Positions 17,571 through 26,556 of a stretch of 64,000 nt of DNA are shown here, in pieces (position 1 is the stretch's first letter; each line of letters opens with the position of its first letter). Below the pieces are notes generated by a model, which had not been told where the DNA came from, made no database searches, and saw only the letters and a list, made by a program, of their open reading frames with translations. Location of the stretch: positions 1 to 64,000 of the forward strand of contig CAAGIG010000087.1 in NCBI GenBank assembly GCA_900769885.1, given 5' to 3'. The DNA is from Rikenellaceae bacterium (lineage in GTDB: Bacteria > Bacteroidota > Bacteroidia > Bacteroidales > UBA932). Made by a program: the position numbers and the translations under genes.

Positions 17571-18905
17571 TTACTTTTTAGGGCGGCTACGCATAATCTT
17601 GAGGACATCAGCCTTAGCCATTCTTATATAATCCAACAAAGCGATATTGGCAGGACAGGTAAACATACAACTGCCACATTCAATACAGTCGTAAACCTTT
17701 TCTTGCTCAAGATCTTCATTTCTACCCAAACGGGCAAGTTTATTCAACAGATAGGGTTCAAGTCCCATAGGGCACGCCTGAACACATTTTGCACATCTGA
17801 TACACTCCCCTTCAGGTTTGCGTTTTGTCTGACCCTCAGTCAGAACCAACAAAGAAGAGGTACTTTTTACAGTTGAAGCAGCAATATTTGACACCGCCTT
17901 ACCCATCATAGGGCCACCACTGATAAGTTTTGCTGCATCCTTAGGCAATCTACCCACCTGATCCAATATCTTTTCAATTGGAGTACCTACACGAATTTTA
18001 AAATTACGCTGCTGCTCGGTACAATCACCTGTAATGGTTACAACATTGTCCACCAAAGGTTTGTTCTTCTGAACAGCCTCATACACAGCAAAGGCGGTTC
18101 CGCAGTTTTGAACAACTACCCCGGCATCAATAGGAAGTCCCATTGAAGGAACTTCTCTTCTGGTCAAAGCCTGAATAAGTTGTTTCTCTCCCCCTTGAGG
18201 ATATTTCTTAGCCAAAGCCACAACCTCAATTCCAGGAGTGTTAAAAGATTGCAATTTCTTGATTGCCAAAGGCTTATTATCTTCAACACCAATATATGCC
18301 TTTGTCACGCCCAACACTTTCATCATAATCTTTGTACCTATGATGATTTCCTCAGGGTGCTCAAGCATCAAACGGTAGTCAGAAGTGATATAAGGCTCAC
18401 ATTCAGCACCATTGATAATCAGGTATTCTGCCTTTTTACCGGGAGGAGGGGAAAGTTTGACGTGGGTAGGGAACGATGCTCCACCAAGTCCTACGACACC
18501 ACAATCTCCAATCCTCTTCAATATCTCTGCCGGTGTCAGAGTTATATCTCTTTTGATTTCAGGGGAAAGATCTACCGATTCATCCCACTCGTCTCCCTGA
18601 ACATCAATAATGATATGCATCACTGCATTACCTGCAATATCTTTATATGGCTCTACTGAAGCCACAGTTCCTGAAACTGAAGAGTGGATATTTGCAGATA
18701 TAAAACCACTTGCGGTAGCTATCAATTGACCTGCCTTTACATAGTCTCCTTTTTGGACAATTGGTTGAGCAGGAGCTCCAAGATGCTGAGACATTGAGAT
18801 ATATACCCTGTCAAGAATAGGGAAATTCTCAATAGCCGAATCTGCTGACAATTTACTGTCGTGTGGGTGAACACCACCCATTGAGAAGGTCTTTTTCATC
18901 TTCAT
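17571..18905 (-). CDS. rnfC: Rnf electron transport complex subunit C
   Basis: A 444-residue peripheral subunit carrying the NADH/FMN site. The central part has a Complex I 51-kDa-like fold (GLGGASFPTHVKLSPP near 140-155). Two [4Fe-4S] clusters are bound by CIRCAKCVQACP (from residue 368) and CIECGSCMFTCP (from residue 407). The glycine-rich NAD site is followed by a sandwich hybrid domain. There is one base between the rnfB stop and its ATG; Met3 is an alternative start. Confidence 0.96.
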   Translation of the reverse strand: MKMKKTFSMGGVHPHDSKLSADSAIENFPILDRVYISMSQHLGAPAQPIVQKGDYVKAGQLIATASGFISANIHSSVSGTVASVEPYKDIAGNAVMHIIIDVQGDEWDESVDLSPEIKRDITLTPAEILKRIGDCGVVGLGGASFPTHVKLSPPPGKKAEYLIINGAECEPYITSDYRLMLEHPEEIIIGTKIMMKVLGVTKAYIGVEDNKPLAIKKLQSFNTPGIEVVALAKKYPQGGEKQLIQALTRREVPSMGLPIDAGVVVQNCGTAFAVYEAVQKNKPLVDNVVTITGDCTEQQRNFKIRVGTPIEKILDQVGRLPKDAAKLISGGPMMGKAVSNIAASTVKSTSSLLVLTEGQTKRKPEGECIRCAKCVQACPMGLEPYLLNKLARLGRNEDLEQEKVYDCIECGSCMFTCPANIALLDYIRMAKADVLKIMRSRPKK

Positions 18906-18906
18906 T

Positions 18907-19788
18907 CTACTGCTCTTTTTCTGTTACTTGTGATTCTTGATTGACAGGTTCCTGAGGTTTTGGGACTCTTACAGGGAAATTTACAGACCAAATTGCTTTG
19001 GTAGGACACTCGTCCACACATTTTCTACAAAGTTTACATTTGTTGAAATCGATATACGAGAGATTGTTTTCTACTGTAATTGCTCCGAAAGGACAAACTT
19101 TCTCACATTTTCTACAACCGATACAAGCCACTGCACAAGCCTTTTTCGCAGCAGCCCCTTTATCTTTGTTCATACAACTGACATACACTCTGCGGTTTTT
19201 AGGTCCTTTGTTCCTCAACTCAATAATATTTTTGGGACAAGCCTTAACACAAGCTCCGCAAGAGGTACATTTTTCCTCATCCACCTCGGGCAATTTTGTT
19301 CTGGGATTTATCTTGATAGCATCAAAAGGGCAAACTTTTTCACAATCGCCACCACCCAAACAGCCATAACGGCAATCGGTATCTCCGCTATAAAGGGAAT
19401 TCATAATTTTACAAGATGAAGAACCATCGTAGAAATTTGTCCTGGGACGATTGTCACAAGTACCATAACATCTGACTACCGCCACCATCGGAACTTTTTC
19501 CTCAACAGCGACTCCCAATTTCTCACCGATTGTTTTCATCACGTCATTTCCCCCCACAGGACAAAACTTTCCGTCAAGAGAGCCGGCCTTTACACAAGCC
19601 TCAGCAAACGCGCGGCAACCGGCAAAGCCACAACCGCCACAATTGGCTCCGGGCATAATAGCCTCGACAATATCAATTCTTGGATCCTCCTGAACATTGA
19701 ATTTCTTGGCAATCAAAAACAATACTACTGCCAAAAACAATCCCAAACAGGTCAGGACAACGATTGTAAAAATCAAAGTAGTGCTCAT
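18907..19788 (-). CDS. rnfB: Rnf electron transport complex subunit B
   Basis: A 293-residue ferredoxin-like subunit with an N-terminal membrane helix (residues 5-26). A [4Fe-4S] motif follows at GANCGGCGFAGCRAFAEA, and several CxxCxxCxxxCP ferredoxin clusters lie downstream (CTSCGACVKACP, CIGCRKCEKVCP, CKLCRKCVDECP), plus one divergent pair around CLGGGDCEKVCP. It accepts electrons from soluble ferredoxin. The C-terminus ends in a proline/glutamate-rich tail. Confidence 0.96.
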   Translation of the reverse strand: MSTTLIFTIVVLTCLGLFLAVVLFLIAKKFNVQEDPRIDIVEAIMPGANCGGCGFAGCRAFAEACVKAGSLDGKFCPVGGNDVMKTIGEKLGVAVEEKVPMVAVVRCYGTCDNRPRTNFYDGSSSCKIMNSLYSGDTDCRYGCLGGGDCEKVCPFDAIKINPRTKLPEVDEEKCTSCGACVKACPKNIIELRNKGPKNRRVYVSCMNKDKGAAAKKACAVACIGCRKCEKVCPFGAITVENNLSYIDFNKCKLCRKCVDECPTKAIWSVNFPVRVPKPQEPVNQESQVTEKEQ

Positions 19789-19790
19789 TT

Positions 19791-20216
19791 TTATATTTTT
19801 TCTACACTAAAAATAAATTTATTTCCAAGTTTCTTCTTTACCAGAGCCAATGCAAAAAAGTAGAGAGCCAAAACTCCTACCGTAATCGCAGCGACACATA
19901 ATTCATCCGGCAAAACAACTGACAAAGTTAATAATAAAACCAATATAATAAACAATGGAATAACATAAGCGAGCAACACAGCTTTCATTCCCATCGAATA
20001 TCTTATCATAACATTGACATTGTCTCCCACTTTAAAACTTCCGTCATCAGCCCTCTTCACCTCAATTATTTTCGATTCGGCATCAGAAGCCCCACAAACA
20101 CCCTTTGCGTGACAAGCAGCACAGGCACTTTTGGAGACAATTTCCACCTCCACAGAATCGGGAGTCACTCTACTGACTACCCCCGAATGTTTTATTACAT
20201 TCTTACTATTTTCCAT
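19791..20216 (-). CDS. rseC: RseC/MucC-family membrane protein
   Basis: A 141-residue protein of the SoxR-reducing/RseC family. The N-terminal part has the conserved cysteine cluster CAACHAKGVC with an extra Cys, and two membrane helices cover about 77-97 and 103-123. In other bacteria RseC lies next to or within rsx/rnf loci and helps reduce SoxR or modulates sigma-E. Here it is placed two bases before rnfB, the usual Bacteroidales arrangement. Its role here may be in Rnf assembly or redox tuning, which is inference. Confidence 0.88.
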   Translation of the reverse strand: MENSKNVIKHSGVVSRVTPDSVEVEIVSKSACAACHAKGVCGASDAESKIIEVKRADDGSFKVGDNVNVMIRYSMGMKAVLLAYVIPLFIILVLLLTLSVVLPDELCVAAITVGVLALYFFALALVKKKLGNKFIFSVEKI

Positions 20217-20219
20217 CTT

Positions 20220-21065
20220 TTACTTCTTCTCGTTATTCTTGTCGATTTTACTTTCAAAAGGATAACTTATATTCTCCCAGGCACTTAGACGACCATACAC
20301 AGACCCGACAATAATAGGGGCCTGAAAAAGGAGAGGAATCCTGTTATAGTCATCTGATACCCAAACAAATAACTCTTCTTCTCCGGTAAAAACCTCCCCC
20401 GCAACCACTTTTGCGGCAAATTTCATTGAACGGAATTTGCCAAGACCCGGAACCCTTACAGTTTCCTTTCCGATATATCTGAAATAGATATTGAAAATAT
20501 CATTATCTATGGCAAACGAAACAGGGTAATTTTTCCCTTGATCAATCTTTTCAAAATCGATATTCCTGGCGTGATAAAACAGAGTCAGCAGGTCAAAAGT
20601 ACACTCATTTCCAGGTAAAATGGTATCAATTACACCACTCTTTTTAATGATGGAGGCATCTATCTGATGAGTTTCATTGTTCCAATAATAGTAATTCTCA
20701 ATGGTATACCCACCTTCATAAATATCTCTCTCAAAATAGAATGGAGTTATATCATTCTCAAAAAAGCGGGACTCGTATCTATCCCTTACTTTAAAAAAAG
20801 CATCCCAGAATTTATATGTTTTACCCTGAGCCACAGCCCTCAGAGTTCCAAGAGAATCAAGCATCCCTCCCCGAGAGAGGGTTACATCGACCTCCCCCAC
20901 ATCTGTTCTTATACCCAACCACTTGTAATGAAGTACATAAGTGAGTTTCTCTGATGGGGCAAAAGCGTGCTTCTCTTTCAGTTCGGGAACAACGGGAAGA
21001 CATTGCCCAAACGAAAGAACAGGGAACAAAATCAACAATATAAAAATCCTAAAAGCCCTCGCCAT
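20220..21065 (-). CDS. DUF3108 periplasmic protein
   Basis: A 281-residue exported protein with a signal peptide (residues 1-20, cleavage after SFGQ). The body matches DUF3108: FAPSEKLTYVLHYKWLGI, then VDVTLSR and a late EELFVWVSDDYNRIPL block. It is a beta-rich domain without a known reaction. Its start lies inside the end of dnaB (17-base overlap), which suggests translational coupling, and RseC follows 3 bases later. Confidence 0.8.
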   Translation of the reverse strand: MARAFRIFILLILFPVLSFGQCLPVVPELKEKHAFAPSEKLTYVLHYKWLGIRTDVGEVDVTLSRGGMLDSLGTLRAVAQGKTYKFWDAFFKVRDRYESRFFENDITPFYFERDIYEGGYTIENYYYWNNETHQIDASIIKKSGVIDTILPGNECTFDLLTLFYHARNIDFEKIDQGKNYPVSFAIDNDIFNIYFRYIGKETVRVPGLGKFRSMKFAAKVVAGEVFTGEEELFVWVSDDYNRIPLLFQAPIIVGSVYGRLSAWENISYPFESKIDKNNEKK

Positions 21066-22527
21066 TAAATTCAGGAAGATTCATACTTGACTCATATTCA
21101 AGAGGTTCATCTGCCGAACCATCATAATAGTCATCGTCATTGGCATCCACAAACCTTGCCTCGTTTGCTCTGAAGCGCATATTCACAACACCGGTAGAAC
21201 CATTTCTGTGTTTTGCCAGGATAATCTCGGCGAGACCTTTGCTCTCCTCCCCTTCTGCCAAACCATAATAATCGGGACGGTGAATAAACATAACAATATC
21301 GGCATCCTGCTCGATAGCACCCGACTCACGAAGGTCACTCAACTGGGGACGCTTATTACCTCCACGGGTCTCCACCGCACGGGACAACTGAGACAAAGCC
21401 ATAATAGGAATACCGAGTTCCTTAGCGATAGCTTTTAGCGAACGGGAGATAGTCGCAACCTCCTGCTCTCTAAGCCCTTTCAATTCAGGAGGACCTGTCA
21501 TCAACTGCAAGTAGTCGATAATAATCAGCTTAACCTTGGCATTATTGACCAATCGTCTCGCCTTTGAACGGAACTCATAAATTGAGAGTGATGGAGTATC
21601 GTCGATAAACAAAGGGGCTGTAGATAGATCCCTGATTCGTTGATGAAGCTGGTGCATCTCATACTCCTCAAACTTCTTACCACCACGGATTTTCTCCGAA
21701 GATAGACCTGTTTCAGAAACAAGCAACCTCTTTACCAGCTGCTTGGATGACATTTCCAGAGAGAAAAATGCCACAGGAGTTTTATGTTCCACAGCCATAT
21801 TTCTCGCCATTGTCAACACGAAAGCAGTTTTACCCATCGCAGGACGGGCCGCAACGATAACCAAATCGGATTCCTGCCAACCGAGTGTAAATTTGTCCAG
21901 ACCTGTAAAACCTGAAGCGACACCACTCAATCCATCACTTCTCTGCTGATTTGCCTCAATATCAGAAATTGCCTCCTTGATAACATCACTAATAGGGAGA
22001 GTATCCCTCTTCATATTGTTCTGTGCAAGGGTAAAGAGCTTTTCCTGAGCAGTTTGCATCAAATCATCCACAGGGATTGAATCGTTGAAAGCATCTCTTT
22101 GGATACCCGAAGAAATGGTTATCAACTCCCTCTGAATATATCTTTGCAAAAGGATTTTTATGTGGTTATCGATATGGACTGCCGAACCGACTCTCTGGGA
22201 GAGTTCTATCAGATAGTGAAATCCTCCAATCTCCTCCAGTTCGTTGGTCTTTTTCAACTGTTCGGTAATTGTAAGGTAGTCAATAGCCTCGTGAGCCATT
22301 GCCAATGCACTGATTGCCTGAAATATCTTACGGTGTGCCTCTACATAGAAACAATTGGCATTAAGAGAATCCAATACATCGGGAACCACCTTTGGTTCAA
22401 CCATCAAAGCTCCCAAAACAGCCTCTTCCACTTCTCTGGACTGAGGAGGCAAAAGACCTCCCATCTCCATCCCTACCTGTTTAATGGAAATATCATTTTT
22501 CTTCGGTTTACCGGGTACCTTGGCCAT
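21049..22527 (-). CDS. dnaB: Replicative DNA helicase DnaB
   Basis: A 492-residue hexameric helicase that unwinds DNA at the replication fork. The N-terminal helical domain (about 28-130) begins PPQSREVEEAVLGALM, and the RecA-like ATPase has Walker A AARPAMGKTAF with Lys233 and a Walker B in LIIIDYLQLM. No intein or insertion is seen. It heads the leftward unit that runs through DUF3108, RseC and Rnf. The preceding gene's terminator is just upstream. Confidence 0.97.
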   Translation of the reverse strand: MAKVPGKPKKNDISIKQVGMEMGGLLPPQSREVEEAVLGALMVEPKVVPDVLDSLNANCFYVEAHRKIFQAISALAMAHEAIDYLTITEQLKKTNELEEIGGFHYLIELSQRVGSAVHIDNHIKILLQRYIQRELITISSGIQRDAFNDSIPVDDLMQTAQEKLFTLAQNNMKRDTLPISDVIKEAISDIEANQQRSDGLSGVASGFTGLDKFTLGWQESDLVIVAARPAMGKTAFVLTMARNMAVEHKTPVAFFSLEMSSKQLVKRLLVSETGLSSEKIRGGKKFEEYEMHQLHQRIRDLSTAPLFIDDTPSLSIYEFRSKARRLVNNAKVKLIIIDYLQLMTGPPELKGLREQEVATISRSLKAIAKELGIPIMALSQLSRAVETRGGNKRPQLSDLRESGAIEQDADIVMFIHRPDYYGLAEGEESKGLAEIILAKHRNGSTGVVNMRFRANEARFVDANDDDYYDGSADEPLEYESSMNLPEFNGEGF

Positions 22528-22550
22528 AGTATTTATCTGATTTAGTCAAA

Positions 22551-22590
22551 AAAAGCCTTCATCCTCTTCATTTAAATCGAGGAAGAAGGC
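22551..22590 (-). terminator. Rho-independent terminator of the M23-MerR-Nif3-zinc ribbon unit
   Basis: Stem GCCTTCATCCTC (22555-22566) with GAGGAAGAAGGC (22579-22590), one internal A-A mismatch, followed on the minus strand by a run of seven Ts. Confidence 0.75.
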
Positions 22591-22613
22591 ATATTGTTAA
22601 TTATCCGATGAGA

Positions 22614-23429
22614 TTATTCTCTCATAAAATCTGCACTCACAAGAATTCTACCGCAATATTCACAAACGATAATTTTCTTGTTCATTGCAATATCAAGTTG
22701 TCTTTGAGGTGGGATTTTGTTGAAACATCCGCCACAAGCATCTCTTTGAACAGTTACAACCGCAAAACCGTTATTTGTGTTTTCACGAACCTTTTCGTAT
22801 GCAGCCAAAGTTCTTGCATCAAGTTCGCCCTTTAGTTTTGCAATCTCTTCTTTTAGTTGAGCTTCCTCTTTTTCAGTCTCTTCTGTAATAGAAAGACTCT
22901 CTTTTCTTTTAGCTTCAAGGTCAGCTTCCCTTTGCTTAAGATCTTTATTGTTAGCATCTACCTGAGCTTTCAACTCAGAGATATATGCGTTCTTTTCAGT
23001 AATTCTTTTTTGTGCCAACTTAAGCTCCATTTCCTGGAACTCAATTTCGCGAGAGATAGAGACATACTCTCTGTTATTCTTAACATTTGCTTGTTGCTCT
23101 TTATATCTTTCGATAGCAGCTTTGCTGTTGTCAGCATCGATCTTTCTTTGAGCAATAAATTTCTCGCCCTCCAAAATCTCCTCTTTCAATTTGGAAATTC
23201 TGGTTTTTGTTCCTTCAATACCATCCTCCAAGTCACGGATTTCATCAGGAAGTTCACCTAGTAAAAGATGAATACTGTCAATTTTAGAATCTTTTTGCTG
23301 AATCAGATACAAAGTCTGTAGCTTGTGTTCCATTGAACTTTCCGAGTCATTGATACTCTTGGACAATGACATAAAGGTCTCCCTTCTGTCGATAGGGGTA
23401 TCTATCGCATTCTTTTGTTTTGTTGACAT
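22614..23429 (-). CDS. Zinc-ribbon coiled-coil protein (DUF164/CT398-like)
   Basis: A 271-residue protein with a long coiled coil (about residues 40-205, rich in E/K/Q heptads) and a C-terminal four-cysteine zinc ribbon, CGGCFNK followed 25 residues later by CEYCGRIL. This is the architecture of the zf-RING_7/DUF164 family. Homologues in other phyla are suggested to bind nucleic acids or sigma-54/secretion factors, but no function is settled. Met20 and Met33 are possible later starts. It closes the operon, 8 bases behind the Nif3 gene. Confidence 0.85.
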   Translation of the reverse strand: MSTKQKNAIDTPIDRRETFMSLSKSINDSESSMEHKLQTLYLIQQKDSKIDSIHLLLGELPDEIRDLEDGIEGTKTRISKLKEEILEGEKFIAQRKIDADNSKAAIERYKEQQANVKNNREYVSISREIEFQEMELKLAQKRITEKNAYISELKAQVDANNKDLKQREADLEAKRKESLSITEETEKEEAQLKEEIAKLKGELDARTLAAYEKVRENTNNGFAVVTVQRDACGGCFNKIPPQRQLDIAMNKKIIVCEYCGRILVSADFMRE

Positions 23430-23437
23430 ATCGTATT

Positions 23438-24211
23438 TTAATAATAATATACTGGGTTAGTACTGTTGTTTGCAATTTGAACCGCAAAGTTAGGAAATTT
23501 TTCCATAACAATATCATAGATAACTCTCATTATCTGCGCTTCACTTTCAAAGTGACCGATATCTGCCACCATAAAATGGTCCGGACAATAAAAATCGTGA
23601 TATGAAATATCCCCACAAAGATAAATTTGAGCACCTTTGCGGTACGCCATCTTAATAAGAGAACGGCCGCTGCCTCCACAAAGTGCCACTCTCTCTATTT
23701 TTCCGGAAACAGGCTTTGAATATCTGAAATGTTCCAACGAAAGGGAATTTTTTAGATATGCAAGAAAATCATCTGCATCCATAGGTTGCTCAAGTTTCCC
23801 AATAACACCCAAACCATCCCCATTCTCATCACTATCCAAAACCTGAACATCCTTTAAATTAAGCTTTTGTGCCAATGAACCACTCACCCCCGCAATAACT
23901 TTATCCATATTGGTATGGCACGAATAGACCACAATATCATTCTTTATCGCCTCAATGATGGCTCTTCCTGTCTGGTCTGCACCCGAAATTTTCTTCACAC
24001 CGGAAAAAATCAATGGGTGATGGGTAACCACCATATCGGCTCCAACCTTAACAGCCTCTTCAATAAGCTCATAGCTCGGGTCAAAACCAATAAGGAGCTT
24101 GGTCACATCGGCATTTGGATCTCCAATACAGAAACCCGAATTATCCCAATTCTCCTGCAAGCCCAGAGGGGCAAATTCTTCTATAACTTGTGCTATTTCA
24201 AATGCTTTCAT
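23438..24211 (-). CDS. Nif3-like dinuclear metal-binding protein
   Basis: A 257-residue member of the Nif3/YbgI family (annotated as GTP cyclohydrolase 1 type 2 homologue). The dinuclear metal site is indicated by VVTHHPLIFSG (two histidines), the Asp in the CHTNMD segment, and the late VADIGHFESEAQ with His and Glu. The protein lacks the inserted PII-like domain present in the longer family members. The substrate is unknown. It overlaps neither neighbour; the MerR gene ends 2 bases upstream. Confidence 0.9.
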   Translation of the reverse strand: MKAFEIAQVIEEFAPLGLQENWDNSGFCIGDPNADVTKLLIGFDPSYELIEEAVKVGADMVVTHHPLIFSGVKKISGADQTGRAIIEAIKNDIVVYSCHTNMDKVIAGVSGSLAQKLNLKDVQVLDSDENGDGLGVIGKLEQPMDADDFLAYLKNSLSLEHFRYSKPVSGKIERVALCGGSGRSLIKMAYRKGAQIYLCGDISYHDFYCPDHFMVADIGHFESEAQIMRVIYDIVMEKFPNFAVQIANNSTNPVYYY

Positions 24212-24213
24212 AT

Positions 24214-24558
24214 CTATTCATCAATCGATTTGGCAATATCCTGAAGCATCTCCTTTATCCCTTTCAGCCTCTGAACCACCTCTGCCCGATTATCCAACCC
24301 CTCTTTATTACCCTTCATCCTGGCTGCAGCCCCCTCAAGAGTCATTTTCTTATCTTTGACCAAATGGTGGATAATCCGGAGATTCTCAATATCCTTAGGG
24401 GTGTACTTGCGGTCCCCTTTCGCATTTCTTTCAGGGCGGACAAAATTTGAAAATGAATCGGTCCAAAATCTGACCAGAGAGGTACTTTCTCCCAAAAGTT
24501 CAGCCACCTCTCCTATGGAATAATATAATTTTTCAGGTTTGTATTCTTTATATGCCAT
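24214..24558 (-). CDS. MerR-family transcriptional regulator
   Basis: A 114-residue one-domain regulator. The MerR helix-turn-helix and wing are clear: YYSIGEVAELLGESTSLVR, then FVRPERNAKGDRKYTPKDIE. The C-terminal helix would form the dimer coiled coil; there is no effector domain and no metal-binding cysteine. This short form is common in Bacteroidetes next to M23 peptidase genes. Its targets are unknown. Confidence 0.88.
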   Translation of the reverse strand: MAYKEYKPEKLYYSIGEVAELLGESTSLVRFWTDSFSNFVRPERNAKGDRKYTPKDIENLRIIHHLVKDKKMTLEGAAARMKGNKEGLDNRAEVVQRLKGIKEMLQDIAKSIDE

Positions 24559-24570
24559 ACATTTATATAT

Positions 24571-25524
24571 TTAATCCAATGATTGTCCTGTATTGACAGA
24601 AATAGACAACATATTCATATATGTCTCAGTATCAACACTTGCCGCCACAAACGACAGAGGATCCATCACCTCTCCGTCCTTCAAAATTTCATAATGGAGA
24701 TGAGGTGCAAAAGAGGTTCCGCTGCTTCCAACCCTCGCTATAACCTTCCCTTTTTGAATCTTTTGTCCCTTGCGCACCAGTACATCCGACAAATGGGCAT
24801 ACATTGTCTTATATCCATTTCCGTGGTTCAACACAATATTTGTCCCATCCAGCTTCTTGGAACGAGTCACAGACTCCACCACTCCATCAGCAGTCGAAAT
24901 CACCTCCGTTCCCATTGGAACCAGAATATCCAAACCGTCGTGAAAGACAAGTTTCTTATAAAAAGGGTGAATCTTCTCTCCAACTGACGCCCCAATATGT
25001 TCCACTTCCCAATCTGCAACCGGAAGAATATCAGGTATATTTTCAAACTTATGACTCAAAATCCCAATTGAATCATTCACAAAAGAAAGCAACTCTCCAC
25101 ACTCCTCAAACTCATTCTCTACCCTCAACAATCTCCTCTGGGTACTGAATACCAAAGAAGATCCCAGTGTTGAATCTGTTGCAAATTTTGAAAGGGAATC
25201 ATCTATCATCGAATAATCGGGGAAACTCGAATTGAAGATGTCATAATAGATCTGCTCATCCTTGACCTGCAACTCTCCGAGAACCTCCTCAAGCAATTGG
25301 ACTTCAGAACTCAACCTCTCATACTCTTGCTGAATCAAACGGGTTTCGGATTTTATTTTGCGTTGCTTCTCAGTTGTAACAATCAAAGAAAAAGCGAGAT
25401 AGATAATCACTCCTGACAAAATGGAATAGCCGAGAAAAACAAGGAGTCGTTTCAGATAATATCCAACTGTCTTTTTCTTCTCGACGAAAGTCAATGATTC
25501 TTTATCATAAGTTAACTTACCCAT
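24571..25524 (-). CDS. M23-family (LytM) metallopeptidase, second copy
   Basis: A 317-residue protein anchored by one membrane helix (about 32-52), with a coiled-coil region (60-130) and a C-terminal LytM domain. The zinc site is intact: HDGLD (HxxxD), MYAHLSD and PHLHYE (HxH). Intact ligands point to an active endopeptidase that cuts peptidoglycan cross-bridges, not a pseudo-enzyme like EnvC. It follows a paralogue of the same layout by 5 bases; the two are clearly duplicates that have diverged. Confidence 0.9.
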   Translation of the reverse strand: MGKLTYDKESLTFVEKKKTVGYYLKRLLVFLGYSILSGVIIYLAFSLIVTTEKQRKIKSETRLIQQEYERLSSEVQLLEEVLGELQVKDEQIYYDIFNSSFPDYSMIDDSLSKFATDSTLGSSLVFSTQRRLLRVENEFEECGELLSFVNDSIGILSHKFENIPDILPVADWEVEHIGASVGEKIHPFYKKLVFHDGLDILVPMGTEVISTADGVVESVTRSKKLDGTNIVLNHGNGYKTMYAHLSDVLVRKGQKIQKGKVIARVGSSGTSFAPHLHYEILKDGEVMDPLSFVAASVDTETYMNMLSISVNTGQSLD

Positions 25525-25529
25525 TCTAC

Positions 25530-26516
25530 TTAACTGAGAGGAATCTCTTCAGAATTAATAATCGCAGCATAATCCTCAGGCTCGATATCCTTATCATAAT
25601 AGTTTACAGGATTTACAGGCTTGCCCATATACAACACTTCATAGTGAAGGTGAGTTGCAGTAGAACGTCCTGTATTACCCATTTCAGCAATCTGCTGTCC
25701 CCTCTTAACGGTCTGTCCTTTAGCCACATTAGCTTTTCTCAAGTGAGCATATCTGGTGACATATCCAAAACCGTGGTCAATCTCGATATATTGTCCGAAA
25801 CCACCTGTCTGGAATGAAACTTTTGTCACAACACCATTTCCGGTAGCATAAATAGGTTCTCCCTGCTTGCCCGATTTTGGTGCCAAATCTATACCATTAT
25901 GCTGTTTGACCCTCTTGCGGCTGACAGGATCCAATCTCCGGCCATAGCCTGAAGTAAATTTCACATTCTCAAAATTAGCAGGGGGAATAGTAGGGACACA
26001 TTGTGCCATTTCCTCAGCCCTTTTCGAATATAATGATATCTGATCCAATGACTTGGATAGCAGATACGCCTTCTTTGCCAACACATCCGACTTCATCACC
26101 GAGCGTGTAAGGACTCCACTGAAATCGGCACTTTCAAGATATGAATATCTGTCCACACCACCAATACCCGCACTTCTGACATCCATTGGAATCTGCTCCA
26201 TACCGAAGATTGAGCGGTAAAGATTGTTGTCCCTTCTCTCCATCTCATTGAGCTGCTGGTCTATATCATTGAGTCTTCGGCCCAACAGATTCAATTTTGA
26301 GTGCCACTCCTTATAATTCTTCTCCAAAAGGAGTGTCTTGGGAGTAGTGATCTCGAGAATATCGGTAGTCACATAAAGTATCAATAAGAAAAACGCCACT
26401 CCGGAAACAGAATAGAGCAACATCTTCCTCAGCGAACTGCTAAAGAGAGATGACTGCTCAGCCAACTCATAAGAAAGAGTCTTCTTATTAAAAATATATT
26501 CTTTTTTCCTGCTCAT
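25530..26516 (-). CDS. M23-family (LytM) metallopeptidase, first copy
   Basis: A 328-residue protein with a membrane helix (about 30-50), a coiled coil (65-105) and a LytM domain containing NGIDLAPKSG (preceded by the first zinc His), RYAHLRK and THLHYE. All zinc ligands are present. It is the first gene of a five-gene unit closed by the terminator at 22551-22590 and has a TATTTTTG -7 box 26 bases upstream. Role: peptidoglycan remodelling at the inner membrane face of the periplasm. Confidence 0.9.
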   Translation of the reverse strand: MSRKKEYIFNKKTLSYELAEQSSLFSSSLRKMLLYSVSGVAFFLLILYVTTDILEITTPKTLLLEKNYKEWHSKLNLLGRRLNDIDQQLNEMERRDNNLYRSIFGMEQIPMDVRSAGIGGVDRYSYLESADFSGVLTRSVMKSDVLAKKAYLLSKSLDQISLYSKRAEEMAQCVPTIPPANFENVKFTSGYGRRLDPVSRKRVKQHNGIDLAPKSGKQGEPIYATGNGVVTKVSFQTGGFGQYIEIDHGFGYVTRYAHLRKANVAKGQTVKRGQQIAEMGNTGRSTATHLHYEVLYMGKPVNPVNYYDKDIEPEDYAAIINSEEIPLS

Positions 26517-26542
26517 TTAAACCGATTATCCCAATTACGGGG

Positions 26543-26550
26543 CAAAAATA
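26543..26550 (-). promoter_or_regulatory. -7 box of the M23 peptidase unit
   Basis: The minus strand reads TATTTTTG (TAnnTTTG), 26 bases before the ATG at 26516. Confidence 0.55.
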
Positions 26551-26556
26551 TAAATT

